Origin: Nephrocerus scutellatus
Taxonomy: Eukaryota > Arthropoda > Insecta > Diptera > Pipunculidae
Length of the DNA: 64,000 nt
Assembly: GCA_947095585.1 (NCBI GenBank)
Contig: OX352761.1
Span: 39,196,760-39,260,759 of the forward strand
Direction: 5' to 3'
The translations under genes were made by a program, and so were the position numbers. Below, one piece after another: positions 51,131 to 62,933 of this stretch. The first letter of the stretch is position 1. Every line of letters starts with the position of its first letter. A model generated the notes under the pieces. The model saw only the letters and a program-made list of their open reading frames with translations, was not told where the DNA came from and made no database searches.

Positions 51131-52945
51131 TTTGTTGGTGTCCATACCCCGTGCAGTTGGCTAAACCAAGAAAACCTCCTAAACCCTCTCCCCCTCCCGT
51201 ACGTATCAACAAAATGATTTAGAGTAAATATATATAAGTATTCTTTAGCTAGAAACAACATTGTATTTATAGTAAGGCACGAGAAAGAGATGAAAATATA
51301 TAGAATATAAAAATAAAATCCTGACATAAAAAAACACTTCTCTAATTTAATTTGTAACGCACCGTAAAACGAACCCGAACGGCGAACGTCACCCGAACAA
51401 ACCCTGTTACAAACTTAATTTTATTAATTAAATAACACCAACCTGCACTAAAAAATTATAAAAAGGATTTAAATTTTTGATGCGCAAAGCCTGGTATGTA
51501 AAGCGATATCCTATAATTTTTGTAACAACATAAATAAAAGTGCAAAAGAAAAGGAAAATATCATAAATATATTGCTTTATTAAAAGAACTATCTTTTTGA
51601 GGAAAATTTAGTTTGCAACCAAATAGTCTAGTCTAGTCTCTAGTAATGTATTACATATTTCTAGTAATGTATTACATATTTCTTAAAGTTTTGCCAATGC
51701 AATTTTCTATACGACGTTTGGAGCTTATACGAATAACTTAATTTCATTATAATTTTCATTCACATTTCATTTTGATCAATGTTTCAAGAATCAATTTTTT
51801 TACGACCACAAATTAACTAACCGTAAGACTATGGGGGGTGTGCATACTGGTTCGTTGTGGGTGTGCTCTTTCATTAACAACAAATACTGGATTCATGTTA
51901 TCTAGGGTACACCAATTTTGCTGGGCGGTGACGGACCTTGAACTGTCGCATTTTCGCCTGAAATTCGCTTTGTTTCATAACTCTTATTCGGATCTGCTTT
52001 TTTAACCGGTTATATGTATGAATGTGCATCAAAAAATCATTTCTTATGATTGCTGTTTATGAAACAGATGAAAAATTAGAATAATAATTGATGAAATAAT
52101 GAAACATCAATCGGATGTATTTTTAAAATGGTAACAAATCGTGACAGCAACTACAAAAACAACCCCTGCTGAACTGATTGCTATTTTCTTATGAGTTATG
52201 AGAACATTTGAATTGCAGCTCCAGCAATTATTCGAAGTTTTCCTTTCCTACATTACCAGGGGAGTTTTGTTGGTGAATCTGGAAATGTGTCTCAAGCATA
52301 CCTAACCGAAATAAATGAAAATTAGTAGCTTGAAATAAGTCTGCATGGGAATGAAAGGCATGCCAATGAACGATGTGGCTACACGTAACGAAGCCTTTGT
52401 GTGTGTTTGTCAATTTGTTGTTGTTTTGCTGTCTAGAACGTTCATGCTTGCTTCGAAAGTCATCTTTTGTAGTTGATTTTCGGCAGATTCTCGGTGGAAT
52501 CAAGCTTTCTCTTTCCAACTCAATTAAAACCTACCTGTTTCGCTGGACATGACTTTCAGTGAAGCTACACTCTAACAGAGTTGAAAAGGACACCTGTGAA
52601 CATCAAAAACAGTGACGTCGAGTCTGTTCCTGCACACCACGAATTAGTTGATTGAATAGTTATTGTCACAGCTGCATTCGACATCGGTATTGGCGGCGCT
52701 TCGATTAGGTCAGTGCCTCTTTTGCTGTTTGAAATCTCGGTGCATAAGACCCTAACACTAACATGTCACTATTAACCGATTTTATTATTTCAATTTTTTT
52801 TTTTAAAAACTAAAATAAAAAGAAAAAAGGATAATTAAATAAAAAAAAAAAAGAAAAAAAACGATATAAGATTTCATCACCGTTTTAGAATCACAATATT
52901 GCGTGCGTACGTGCGTTCGTGAGTGACATGGGCAATTAGTATATA
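51131..52945. other. Non-coding interval
   Basis: AT-rich, with a direct 20-bp duplication (CTAGTAATGTATTACATATT) at 51641-51680. A 96-codon minus-strand frame at 52228-52518 resembles nothing I recognise and has no supporting splice or start context. No gene is called. Confidence 0.45.
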
Positions 52946-53091
52946 GGGTGTGTTTTTTTTTGCTGGAGTCACCGGAGAGATCATTTAACTGTCAATCAAA
53001 ATGTCAACAGAACTAATCAGAGAAAAAAATTATCGGATTTCCCGGATAGGTAATTTCTCAGTTCTCTCCGACATCAAAAAAAGACACGCCC
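52946..53091. mobile_element. 146-bp MITE candidate with ~30-bp inverted ends
   Basis: GGGTGTGTTTTTTTTTGCTG...CGGAGAGA at the left is mirrored by TCTCTCCGACATCAAAAAAA...CACGCCC at the right. The flanks (TATA and ATAA) do not give a certain target duplication. Non-coding. Confidence 0.65.
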
Positions 53092-54624
53092 ATAATAGAA
53101 GAATTAGTACATAGAAGATGATATGGATGGGGCTAATCGTAAAAAAAACTTTTCTAACATAACACAGACACCCATTTAAACTCAAAATCCATTTTATTTG
53201 ATCGGTTAAAAAATGATTGTTAAATGAGTTTATTGAGTTGCAAATTCAACTTTGTTAAACCATAAAATAGCGTTTAATTTAAAAGGAACAATAAAGGTTT
53301 TTCTGAATTAATATAATAGCAAACATGTAATGTACACAAAAAATGTATTGCATTGATAATAAAAATCATAACAAATTAATTAAACGCAAGATAAAACCAT
53401 TTTATATTTTTTTCCTTTGGTTTTTGAGTATTTTTTTAATAAAGAGTAAAAATGGAGGAATGAACCGTACAAAAATTTAGTCCCATTAATTTAAATTATT
53501 TTTTACAAAAGAAATACATATACTGCGTAAACAAAATGTAAACTTTTAACTTATAATAATATGTAGGTACGTATGCATATTAATATATACATATAGAAAA
53601 CAGATAAATTATACTCAAGTTCGGTTTAATATTTTTTATTTACATTATTTATATGGGCAAAATTGACTGCATACTAATATTAATTATAGATGTATATAAC
53701 AACTAAATATATATATGTCTATATATAAATAAATATGTTAAACAAAATTGAACTTATACAATTGAATTTACTCAATCAAATGGAATAAAGAACAGTATGC
53801 TTTCCCCAGCAGGAAAAAAGTTGAAGGTATTTACGGATAATACTAAAAACTATTTACATATGTAAAGAAACTGTAAGGAAAAACGTATGACACGACACGA
53901 AGCGACACAAAGAAATAAAGTGGATGAAAAAGGAGAGAGAGCAGAAGACTCAAAAAACATACAGAAAAATCTAAAAAAAAAAATTTAAATTATAATTATG
54001 CTGAGGCAGTCAAAGTTCCGTCGTCGCGAAACTACGCTCTTTGTTAAAAAATAAAATATATAGGTATGTACATATGTATATGCAGAGAATCTGTAATTTT
54101 TTTTATTATTAAAAATTCTAATAAAATCATATTGTTTTAAATTGGTACCTACCTGTGTAATGTTAAAATAATTCTTATGTGTGTAGCTTTAATTAACAAT
54201 ATACGAGTATATATGCCATTGCCATAATATTACAATGGTACCATTTAATGAGTTTTCAAAATAAAGCTATATATTTGCTTTAACTTAACTTTAATTTAAA
54301 GTAGATTCCAATTTTCTGTTTACATACATATCTCTTATAGTATATTGGTATACTCGTCGCTTCATTATTGATGAACGAGTTGAAAAGCAAACGGTGGTAA
54401 AATATGAAGCGCAAACATCAAATCCATTCTGGGTATGACACAAATCCGAGCTGAACGTGATGCAAAAGAATGTTTTATTCTTTACCAGTAAATTGAGCTG
54501 CTTATCGTATTTTTTGTATATTTTTTAACTACCAAACTGTACAATGGCAAGCGGCCAGTGGAAAAGCCAACATACAATATGAACCACGGGCACAAACGAC
54601 AAACAGCAAGTTTTTACATACAAG
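53092..54624. other. AT-rich interval, no gene seen
   Basis: Low-complexity A/T runs and TATATA or TACATATG microsatellite-like stretches. No ORF or recognisable element. Confidence 0.5.
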
Positions 54625-54905
54625 CTATATTGCTTTCAACAAAATGAGTTAGGTATTTTTTGTGGTTAACGGCTGATTAAAGCAACAGCAAAAACTAACC
54701 AATTTTTGGTAATTTTTTGTTTCATGTGTTTGCCAACTTATCCATATATAATTTTTAAAAGACGATCGGTGGTGAGAATTTTAAATAAAAATTTGGTTAA
54801 ATATTTCTTAACCAAAAAATTTTTTTTGGCTAACGCTAACCATTTTCTGGTCTATCCAATGTGTTTGTTGTGTTAATTTTTATTTTTTTGTTGAAAGCAA
54901 TATAG
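54625..54905. mobile_element. 281-bp MITE with CTATATTGCTTTCAACAAAA ends (copy 1)
   Basis: CTATATTGCTTTCAACAAAA at the left is mirrored by TTTTTTTGTTGAAAGCAATATAG at the right (19-20 bp). A second copy lies inverted at 61693-61956, sharing CAGCCGTTAACCACAAAAAA, GGCAAACACATGAAACAAAA and CACATTGGATAGACCAGAAA (given in that copy's orientation). Non-coding; superfamily unknown. Confidence 0.8.
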
Positions 54906-56616
54906 CAACATTAAAATATAATACAATTGAAGAGTATAGCGTCGCACATTGGGAACAATACGAATTGTAAATTACATTCTTCTTGATTAATTTTAATGAA
55001 ATTCATCCGAATGAGGTACATTACATGAAGTTTAATAAAAACTTAAAAAATATAAATTATTTGCAATTTGTAAATTTCAACAAAATATTTTATACGTGAA
55101 CGATTAAAAAACTACGTATCATAATTTGCACATAATTACAAATACAATTTATAAATTTTTGCATCTTGAAAAAATGCGCAACCAAAATGAAATGCTAGAG
55201 TAAGCCAAATAAGATGAGTGTGGATGTTTCACAATCACTGTACAGTAGTTTTCCGCACAATCCACTGTCATTATTTTTTAAAGGGACATTAATAAAGATG
55301 GTGTTAAGAGGAATAAATAGTAATGATGTGAAGCAAAATTTTCTGAATTCGTTCATAATTAACTAATAATGACAATTTGTTAATACACATCATTAATGTG
55401 CCTATCTAAGATACATATTTTCAGACGATGATAGTGCTATATTATCGTATTTATCGTTTTATTCCTCAATATTGATAGCTTGTACAGTGGCTTAGGTCTA
55501 TATTTTCAATAACAAGATTAATTCATAGTATTAGTATTAAAAATCTCTATGTTTTGTAAAAGTATACAGCTACAATAATTTAAAGTTGCATTTTTGTTAT
55601 TTCTTATGCTAGCATTAAAGTTTTTAAGGATTGCGGAAATCAAAATAAAATAGCAAACGTGGATGCAGCAATACTAAAACTATTGCCAACAGACTAATCC
55701 AAATGTCTCCATAAAAAACTTTTAATGTTGTTGGATTCAAAATTATAATTGTCCCTAATTTTTTTTCTGTTATACTCTCACTTTATTCCACTGTGCGTGA
55801 TTTAAAACGAGTAGCGGAGTGTTATGTTAAGTCAAAATAAAATTCCGAGTTGAGTTTAGAGTTTAGTTAAAAAAAATTGTCGCTGGCGATAGGACGGTGG
55901 CGGTTCTGTTAGTTGTGTGGTTCGGTTGATTGAAATATTTGTTTTTTTACTCTTCTGTTTGGTTATTTATTCCATAAATGTGTAAAATTAATAAATGTTA
56001 AAAGTTAAAATGAAGAAAACACAAAATTAAAACAAAATAAAATTAAAGTAGCTGATCATACAAAAACAGGTATTTATGTGTATTCAAATAATTAGAATTT
56101 TAATTCGATTTATTATTGATGTTTTTATACTCTACTTTAGACTTTATTTGTGCACACAACCAAGTAATAATTAGTATAGCAATGTCAAAAGCTTTTTTTG
56201 TGTGCTCTTCTTAGTTACCAACAAATGTTTTTCTCTTTCAATATTAAAAGATTATAGAGAGGAGGAGCGAATTCACGGCACGCTACGCTTAAATATGTCA
56301 AATAGCTAAATTAAAATACTACCGTTTGGTACATTTTTTCGTTTAAAAAATGTAATTCAGCTACTTTAAAAGCATTAGTTCTAAATTTAATTTCAAGATG
56401 TCGTTGTACAGTAATATATTTATTTTTTGACATTTATTTAGTTATAAATAAATTTAAAATTTTATTTTGTTTTCTTAATTAGTTATTTTGGCGCTCGTTT
56501 CTTAACATTTATAACCGCATTACCTATTTTTTTTACAACATTTTACAGATGAATTACTTTTCGTTAGTTAATACAAATTATCACTATTACATTTTAAATA
56601 CAAAAATTCGTGACAG
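54906..56616. other. AT-rich sequence upstream of the MADF-BESS gene
   Basis: No ORF of note. It probably contains the promoter and any 5' untranslated exon of the gene that follows, but I see no element that fixes the transcription start. A CAG acceptor-like site ends it at 56614-56616. Confidence 0.4.
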
Positions 56617-56669
56617 TGGCATACTACAACAATAAACGAAGGCGTGGAAGACCGCGTTTACCTTTTGAA

Positions 56670-59331
56670 ATGGCCGATTTCGATATTAGTCTCATCCGTG
56701 AATTTGAGAGCCGACCAGGTTTTTATGATCGTGATTGTCCACATTTCAAAGATAAATTGTATAATGCACAAGCTTGGCAGGATATATCAAACACCCTAGG
56801 ATATGATGGTAAGCCACAAATAAAGTTTTCAGGATTAGAACTACAAAAAAAAAAGTTAAAAAATATCGGCAAATATATAGTATACGGTATTTACGCCCCC
56901 TACCAGGCCCCAAACGCCCATATGTCGAAAACTGATTCACGATCACGCTTCTAGTAATATTAAGCCACTGCCAAAAAAGGCATGGATGCGTAGAACTAAT
57001 ATTCACCTTCTATTTAATACTATTTAATGTCCTCCTACTTTTAAACATGCTTTATTGAACTTTTATGAAAAAAAAACAGTTTTTCACTCTACCACTGATG
57101 ATATCACGCCCCGTTTTAGTGGGTCAAATTTTCGATTTTCCCAAGTAGTTTGAAGGAGGTTTGGGGGTTAATTGGTACTATAAAAAAGATAAAAAAGAAG
57201 CGTGCATAAAAGTGGGCGGGCCTAAATATTGGTAAAAAATGAAAGGTAAAAATTAGTTCTACAAGGTCCTACTGTTTTTATGGCCGTGGCATAATTTTAA
57301 CGCAAGGTGGATAAGTTTTGTTTTGTTTTTTTAAAAAATTTTTCCTTCATTCCGCGGTTTTCATGGTCTGCTCAATGAGGGCTTTCATTAGGTGGTGTCT
57401 GGAACCCATCACCGGGTTATATTGCTGTTCGCCATATAACACCTAATTTCGTATGGGGAAATAAAAGCAATACAAACTGATACACGTTCCACCTAAATTG
57501 GACCATGCCCATAATGGTCGTATAGAGGTAATGTGAACCTTTTTTTTGGTACCAATATTTGTGTCCGCCCACTTTTTAACCCTCTAATTACCCTACCACT
57601 GTTTATTAATACTTACCCGTAGTACCTTTCATTCGATACCAATTAACCCCCAAACCTCCTTATATTAGAGTGTACCCATATTTTCCAAAAACGACTTTTA
57701 AAAGGAAGAACTCCTACTTAAATATAAATTCAATGAGCGCATAGTATTTTAGAGTGTGCCCATTCTTTTCAAAAACGCCTTTTAAAAGGAAGAACTCCTA
57801 CTTAAATATAAATTAATTGAGCGAATAGTATTTTAGAGTGTGCCCATACTTTCCAAAAGAAGCCTAATTAAGAGGAAGAACTTCTACTTAAATATAAAAT
57901 AATTGAGCGCATAGTATGTTTCAGCGTGCCTCTATTTGTAATACAATGAAATATAAATTTATCCACCTTCCGTTAAAACTATGCCACGCCCATAAAAACA
58001 GTAGGACCGTTTACTAATTTACTAATTTTTACCTCATTTTTTAACAATATTTAGGCCCGCCCACTTTAAAGCACGCCTCTTTTTTACCTTTTATATAAAA
58101 GTCCACTGCCGAAGGTGGCACGATTGTCCTCATTTTTTTTTTAAATGGAAGGTATTGTTATTACTTTTTATATGGTACCAATTAACCCCCAAACCTCCTT
58201 CAAACCACTTGGGAAAAAGGATTTTTCTGAAAAAAAAAACTTTGAATGCCACTCCCATAAAAAGGAGGCGTGACCGTCAAGAAAAAATGCTGTTTTCAGG
58301 GAGTGTTCGATGGGGGCTTTCAGGGGTGTCTGGAACCCCAAATCCAATACGGGCTATACTGCAGTTTAGCCATTTGTTTACAATAAAATTAAAATGTGTA
58401 TCGTTAAATAAATAAATCTTTTATTTCTTTTTTCCAGTTGCCCTTCTTAAAGATAGGATGCTTCAACTGAGAAATCGTTACAACTTGGAAAAACGGCGAT
58501 TAGAAAATTTGAGCATAGAAAATCCTGGAACAAATGTTCAATCTCCCTGGCCGTTGTACGAACATTTGCAGTTTTTATCCACACATATTCGTGCCCGTCG
58601 TACATACAAACGAATGATGACGAGTCTATCAACCGAGCAACCTTTAGGCACCAATGTGTGTTCCAGCACTACAACTTCCAGCTCGTATGCAAATGGAATG
58701 CTTGCAGTAAAACTTGAAAATGAAACGGATGGCGATGGCTCGTAATTATAATTGCAAATTATTAATTAACTTTTAATATGAAAACTGTGGTCTTTTCCTT
58801 TAATATTTAATTAACAAGGGAAAGCTTTGATGATAAAGTTGTTGAAGTACAAGAACGCTCACATATTGATGATCCTGATTTAATGTAAGAGCTACTATAA
58901 GTCGACTGCAATAAGTATAAACTTTTTGTATTTTCAGTTTACAGCCAGAAATACGAGATCAGACGACAACCTCCGAACTAAATTCGATGGTTTTGCAATC
59001 GCCCGCACAAAAAACTATTTCAATTAAAAATATAGATAGCTTAAGAACAATAGTACCAAAATCGAACTTGCAGAAAAATAATGACGAACTGTTAAGCAGC
59101 GAAATTCCAAAGAAAAGACGTCGTCTTGAAATGCGATTACAAAAATATGACGCTTTTGGTAAATTTATGTCAACGTCATTAGTCGAAATGCAACCAACAA
59201 AAGCACTTTCATTAGTTGAAAAGTTTACATCGGATTTGGTTAAAAAGCTAATCGAAAAAAATCATTCCAACAAAGAATTACCTATAACAGAAGCACAACT
59301 CGTAGACATACCAGACGGCAATGTTCATTGA
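56670..59331 (+). CDS. MADF-BESS domain protein, host gene (four exons)
   Basis: Predicted joined exons are 56670-56808, 58438-58741, 58819-58884 and 58938-59331. All three introns are GT-AG and keep frame, giving 300 codons. Residues about 6-90 form a MADF (Myb/SANT-like) DNA-binding domain (FDISLIREFESRPGFYD, WQDISNTLGYD, then across the intron LLKDRMLQLRNRYNLEKRR). A basic cluster PKKRRR (about 227-232) may be a nuclear signal. Residues about 240-278 form a BESS motif (DAFGKFMSTSLVEMQPTKAL), a protein-interaction module. The combination is that of Adf-1/Stwl-type fly nuclear regulators. The reading frame has no defects. Upstream in frame is NKRRRGRPRLPF, an AT-hook-like stretch after an acceptor-like CAG at 56616, so an extra 5' coding exon is possible. 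Confidence 0.85.
56809..58437 (+). other. Intron 1 of the MADF-BESS gene
   Basis: Begins GTAAGCC and ends TTTTTCCAG. At 1,629 bp it is long beside the other two introns (77 and 53 bp) and is mostly occupied by an inverted-repeat element at about 57100-58240. Confidence 0.8.
57100..58240. mobile_element. Long inverted-repeat element in intron 1
   Basis: AAGGAGGTTTGGGGGTTAAT and GGATAAGTTTTGTT-side sequence at 57140-57310 are mirrored by CATATGGTACCAATTAACCCCCAAACCTCC-type sequence (58165-58205) and CCACCTTCCGTTAAAACTAT (57962-58105). Arms share AGTGGGCGGGCCTAAATATT and CTACTGTTTTTATGGCCGTG. Between them lie three ~88-bp direct repeats (57665-57930: AGAGTGTGCCCAT, AAGGAAGAACTCCTACTTAA). It also carries two CTGGAACCC blocks (57400, 58330). 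A foldback-like or compound element; borders and family uncertain. Confidence 0.6.
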
Positions 59332-59400
59332 TAATGAAATGAATATATCCTAGTTTAAGATTTTAAAATAAATAATTTAGAATTTTTGAAAAAAAAGTTT
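59332..59400 (+). terminator. Probable 3' UTR and polyadenylation signal
   Basis: An AAAATAAATAATTT sequence about 35-40 bp after the stop codon of the MADF-BESS gene provides an AATAAA hexamer (about 59367). The downstream sequence is A/T-rich. Confidence 0.5.
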
Positions 59401-60446
59401 ACTTTATCTGCCACATTTATCAGTTCAAACGGTTGTATTCTTTTTTTTATTCGACTAATACCACCTGCATATGCCTAACTTTTATTGAAAAATTAAAAAA
59501 AAAATAAATTCTTTGCTCATTTTATCTTCTGAGTATAAAAGTGAAACTGTATGTGCGTACGTATGATAGCTATATACTGCCAAACCATTCAAACCATGGC
59601 CAACAGGTCACCATACGAATTTGTTTTTTAAATCTTGTATACCGTATCTCGTTTTAAATACCTGTTTGATATTTAAAGAAAAAAAAAATATATGGTCCAA
59701 AATTTTATGTGTAGTAGCTTCCTTAAATTTGAACACGAACTTGTCATATTTTGGAACGGGACCTCTGGACCCCATAGATTTTTTAACAAGATGTGCAGCA
59801 AATGCGACCAACGGTTTTTGTTAAAACAATTCTGTAATCGCTATAAATGCACAAGCAGCTGTTTTGGAGAGAAATATTTTTAAAAATTGCATTTTCAATG
59901 GCTTCGTCTATTAAATGAGCTAAAAATTAGCTTTAAATGAGCTAAATGATCAAAAAGATTGCATACATAAATGTTTTTTTTTAAATATAAGTAAAGTACA
60001 CGTTAAGGAACGTGGCGGTAGCATAAATTTAAAGGTTTTTTACATTTAAAAGTTATTTATCCTAGAATAGACTTAATTTTGTAGGATATTGTTATAAGGA
60101 TATGCGTTGCACCTTTTCAGATTGGTGAGTTTGATGCTTGGATAAACCTGCTACATTGGACAGAATTAATAGCTGGCGACTATTTTCTTCACTTTTTAGT
60201 AGTCTGGTCATATACTTGCTTGTCTCAAACATTGGATGGTGCGGGCATCAATCTCATCCTATTGACAAGACTTGGCCGGAGTGTCTAGATGGATGTGCTG
60301 TTAAGGGTGTAACCCCGCCTATTAATTAGCACTCATGCCGAAGGGAATGAAAGTGAGATTACCAGTGGCGTAATAGAACCTATACAAGACTTTCCTATGC
60401 CCGCATAGGAGTACCACGTGGTAGAGTCTTCTCGGCATTTACGTGG
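59401..60446. other. Unassigned interval
   Basis: A 63-codon frame at 59692-59883 with several Cys residues (MCSKCDQRF) has no recognisable family. Around 60230-60350 lies GC-richer sequence that looks repeat-derived. No gene is called. Confidence 0.4.
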
Positions 60447-60650
60447 TTCTAGTGGTTGGTGAGTTGGACTTCTGAGCGAGTTTTTTGAAGTTAGAGTCAA
60501 GTCAGTATAACACCAAAAATACGGCTTTTAATAGTGCATTTTCTTTGTGTGCAAAATATAGCACGCTCAACACGGATGGTCGCGAGAAGCTAGTCCTTGG
60601 ACTACAACGGTCTGTCGTGCCAAATATTATTACATTTGCACATCAATCTA
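60447..60650 (+). mobile_element. Decayed tRNA-derived SINE (copy 4)
   Basis: GAGTTGGACTTCTGAGC, ATAACACCAAAAATAC, TAGCACGCTCAACACGGATG, GGTCGCGAGAAGCTAG and GTCTGTCGTGCCAAATATTA follow the order of the 13.5-kb SINE. The B box is damaged and the middle of the body is deleted. Confidence 0.75.
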
Positions 60651-60959
60651 ATTTTGATGGAATTTATTAATATGCCTACTGCTATGGAACATTCGGTATT
60701 ACTATATATTCATGTGAACTACCACTATACGTACTAGTCGTTTTTAAATTGATCGTACTATATTTTTATGTATGGGGTTAGGAATCTGTGTGGTGTTAGG
60801 ATAATTTATTTTATACTTTTTAATTCGTTTTAAAACCGCTTTAAAAATAAAAAATGTTTTTTGTTGAAATATTTATTTTCTTTAGTCTGTTATTTTTTGT
60901 GTTATCAATGTTTATCCAGTTCTTAGCTATGTTTAAAGTTTCAAGTATATAGCTCATCG

Positions 60960-61690
60960 GGACGTTAGTGTGAAATACGCGCCGCACGCCACTATAGACA
61001 CGCGTCACTCGCGGGATCTCAAAAAAGCGCATGACACTAAGGTTCTCACAAAATTTCAGATCTTTAGGTCGGATTTCAAAGATTGCACCACAAAGAAGTC
61101 GTCGCGATGGGTGGGTGGAGATTGGTGGTGGGCGCCTATTTCAAAGATTAACCTATTATCCACGCATCGTGGGGGTGGAAGGCGCCTATTTCAAAGATTA
61201 ACCTATTATCCACGCATCACACGCGGTATCTAAGAAACGCCCTACCTACCAATATTCAACTTTCTACGACGTGTTGCAGGTAGTTAAAAAAAGTGTTGAC
61301 TATTTCAGATTATCCTACTTTGTACGCATACACGCGCCGCAAGCGACTCGCGTCATACCCGGGATCTCAGCTCATGACACTGAGCTGCTCACAAAATTTC
61401 AGCTCTCTGAGTCGTGTAAAAGATGGTTAAAAATGACAAAGAACTCGTTGCCGGGGGGGAGGGGGATTTTGAAGATTACCACATTTTCCACGCATCGCAG
61501 GCGGCACATGTAACAAGAGTCACACGCGGGATCTTAGAAACGTCCAACGAGGCCGAACTTCTCACAAAACTTCAACTCTCTAGCAAGTGTGGAAGTTTAC
61601 TTCTTTACTTCAAAGATTACGCCCACTTTCCATGCATACACGCATCACACGCGACCCGTGACTTGTTCAATGTTTCAACTCATCCGGTTT
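60960..61690. repeat. Imperfect tandem block (ACGCGGGATCT / CTCACAAAATTTCA)
   Basis: Three diverged units carry CACGCGGGATCT, GACACTRAGSTKCTCACAAA and TTTCAAAGATTA followed by CCACGCATC, beginning near 61003, 61350 and 61530. Within the first, GGCGCCTATTTCAAAGATTA is directly duplicated at 61132 and 61188. No coding frame is convincing. Confidence 0.65.
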
Positions 61691-61692
61691 AA

Positions 61693-61956
61693 AATAAAAA
61701 TTACAACAACAAACACATTGGATAGACCAGAAAAGGTTTAGCGTTAACAAAAAAAAAGGGTTAAGAAATATTTAACCAAATTTTTAGTTATAATTCCCAC
61801 CACCAGAGTCGACTTTTAAAAATTATATATGGATAAGTTGGCAAACACATGAAACAAAAAATTAACCAATTGAGTTGGTTAGTTTTTGCTGTTGCTTTGA
61901 TCAGCCGTTAACCACAAAAAATACCTAACTCATTTTGTTGAAAACAATATAGCATA
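61693..61956. mobile_element. MITE (copy 2), inverted relative to 54625-54905
   Basis: Reverse-complement match to the 54.6-kb copy, including CCTAACTCATTTTGTTGAAA at the right end. The left terminal repeat is truncated at ACAACAACAAACACATTGG. Confidence 0.8.
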
Positions 61957-62230
61957 TGAGACGATGCCATATTCGACCATCATTCAACTCCACCATATTC
62001 GACCATCATTCAACTTCACCTCATAATGTAAAGTTCCTTTGACCCTATTTCGTCAAAATTGCAATTTGGGTTTCCTATGAAATATCTTGCGGCAACACGA
62101 TCCCTAATTTCAAATTTTCGATACCATACTCCCTGATTTACATTTTCTGTAACTATTTTACTTTCAGGAAACATTATTTTAAATTTTGATAGCACAGGGG
62201 GAGGTGTAGTTCGACAATGAGTTAAAAAAA

Positions 62231-62391
62231 TTTCACACGACCATAGACGAAAGTGACTGTTTCCTACGCTATAACACTAATGTGTTAGCATAAAAAATAC
62301 TTTTGTTATTTACTGCAGTCACAGCGAACATATATTCCTAGAGTAATTTTGCATTGCGCATAACCGGAAAACCTTTTTTGGTCGTGTGAAA
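62231..62391 (+). mobile_element. TTTCACACGACC element (copy 4, most complete ends)
   Basis: Starts TTTCACACGACCATAGACGA and ends GGTCGTGTGAAA, a perfect 12-bp inverted repeat 161 bp apart. Beyond it, AATAGCGTACATTACTCGC and TATCGTGCTCGTTAGATTGC (to about 62490) continue similarity to the 16.75-17.26-kb region, but without the MADF ORF. This copy thus looks like an internal-deletion relative of that locus. Confidence 0.75.
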
Positions 62392-62581
62392 AATAGCGTA
62401 CATTACTCGCAGAAAAGTTCCTATCGTGCTCGTTAGATTGCCGCACTCGACTACCGCCTCGTGCTTTAAGCTTCTAAAAGCTACTAGTTATATTAAAGTT
62501 GTGACTAGCCAGAAGATATTGAAACTACGAGAATGTTATAGTTATTTTGTAGTAACATGGGAAATGTTAATTATAGCATTA

Positions 62582-62790
62582 CTAGCTGATTACCCGGCGT
62601 TGGCCAGGTATTTATTCATCCCAATCTTCTATTAGGCAGGGGTAGAAAAAAGAATGATATCTTATTCTTGTAGTTTTTATTAACAAAAATATATTTTAAA
62701 TTATAGCTATAGTATTCAAATTAAAAAATAAAATTAAATAAACATACATAAAATTATTTTAAAACAAATCTTTGTTGTATAAGTTAATTA
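62582..62790 (-). mobile_element. Helitron 3' end (second copy)
   Basis: CTAG at 62582-62585 and the hairpin ACCCGGCGTTGGCCAGGT at 62592-62609 are followed by about 180 bp nearly identical to 1998-2200 (TTATTAACAAAAATATATTT, AAATAAACATACATAAAATT). The flanking base outside CTAG is T on the minus strand, as required. Upstream helicase sequence is lost. Confidence 0.88.
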
Positions 62791-62933
62791 AATCAGTACA
62801 AGATTAGTATGAAAAAAAATGAAAGGCAGAATGCCTTTTGCTTTATTCAATGATATTTTTCTTATTGACTAACAAAAATTCAATAACTTATATTTATACC
62901 CTAATTCCCTAATTCAGCTTTTTTTGTCGTTCG

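Noticed and set aside
52228..52518. 96-codon minus-strand ORF as a host gene
   Set aside because: No recognisable domain, no supporting splice or neighbour evidence, and low-complexity QQNNNK content.
59692..59883. Small Cys-rich zinc-finger gene
   Set aside because: The Cys spacing (CSKCDQRFLLKQFCNRYKC) fits no known finger well and there is no coding support upstream.
61423..61692. 89-codon ORF in the 61-kb array
   Set aside because: Crosses repeat units and is not preserved between them.
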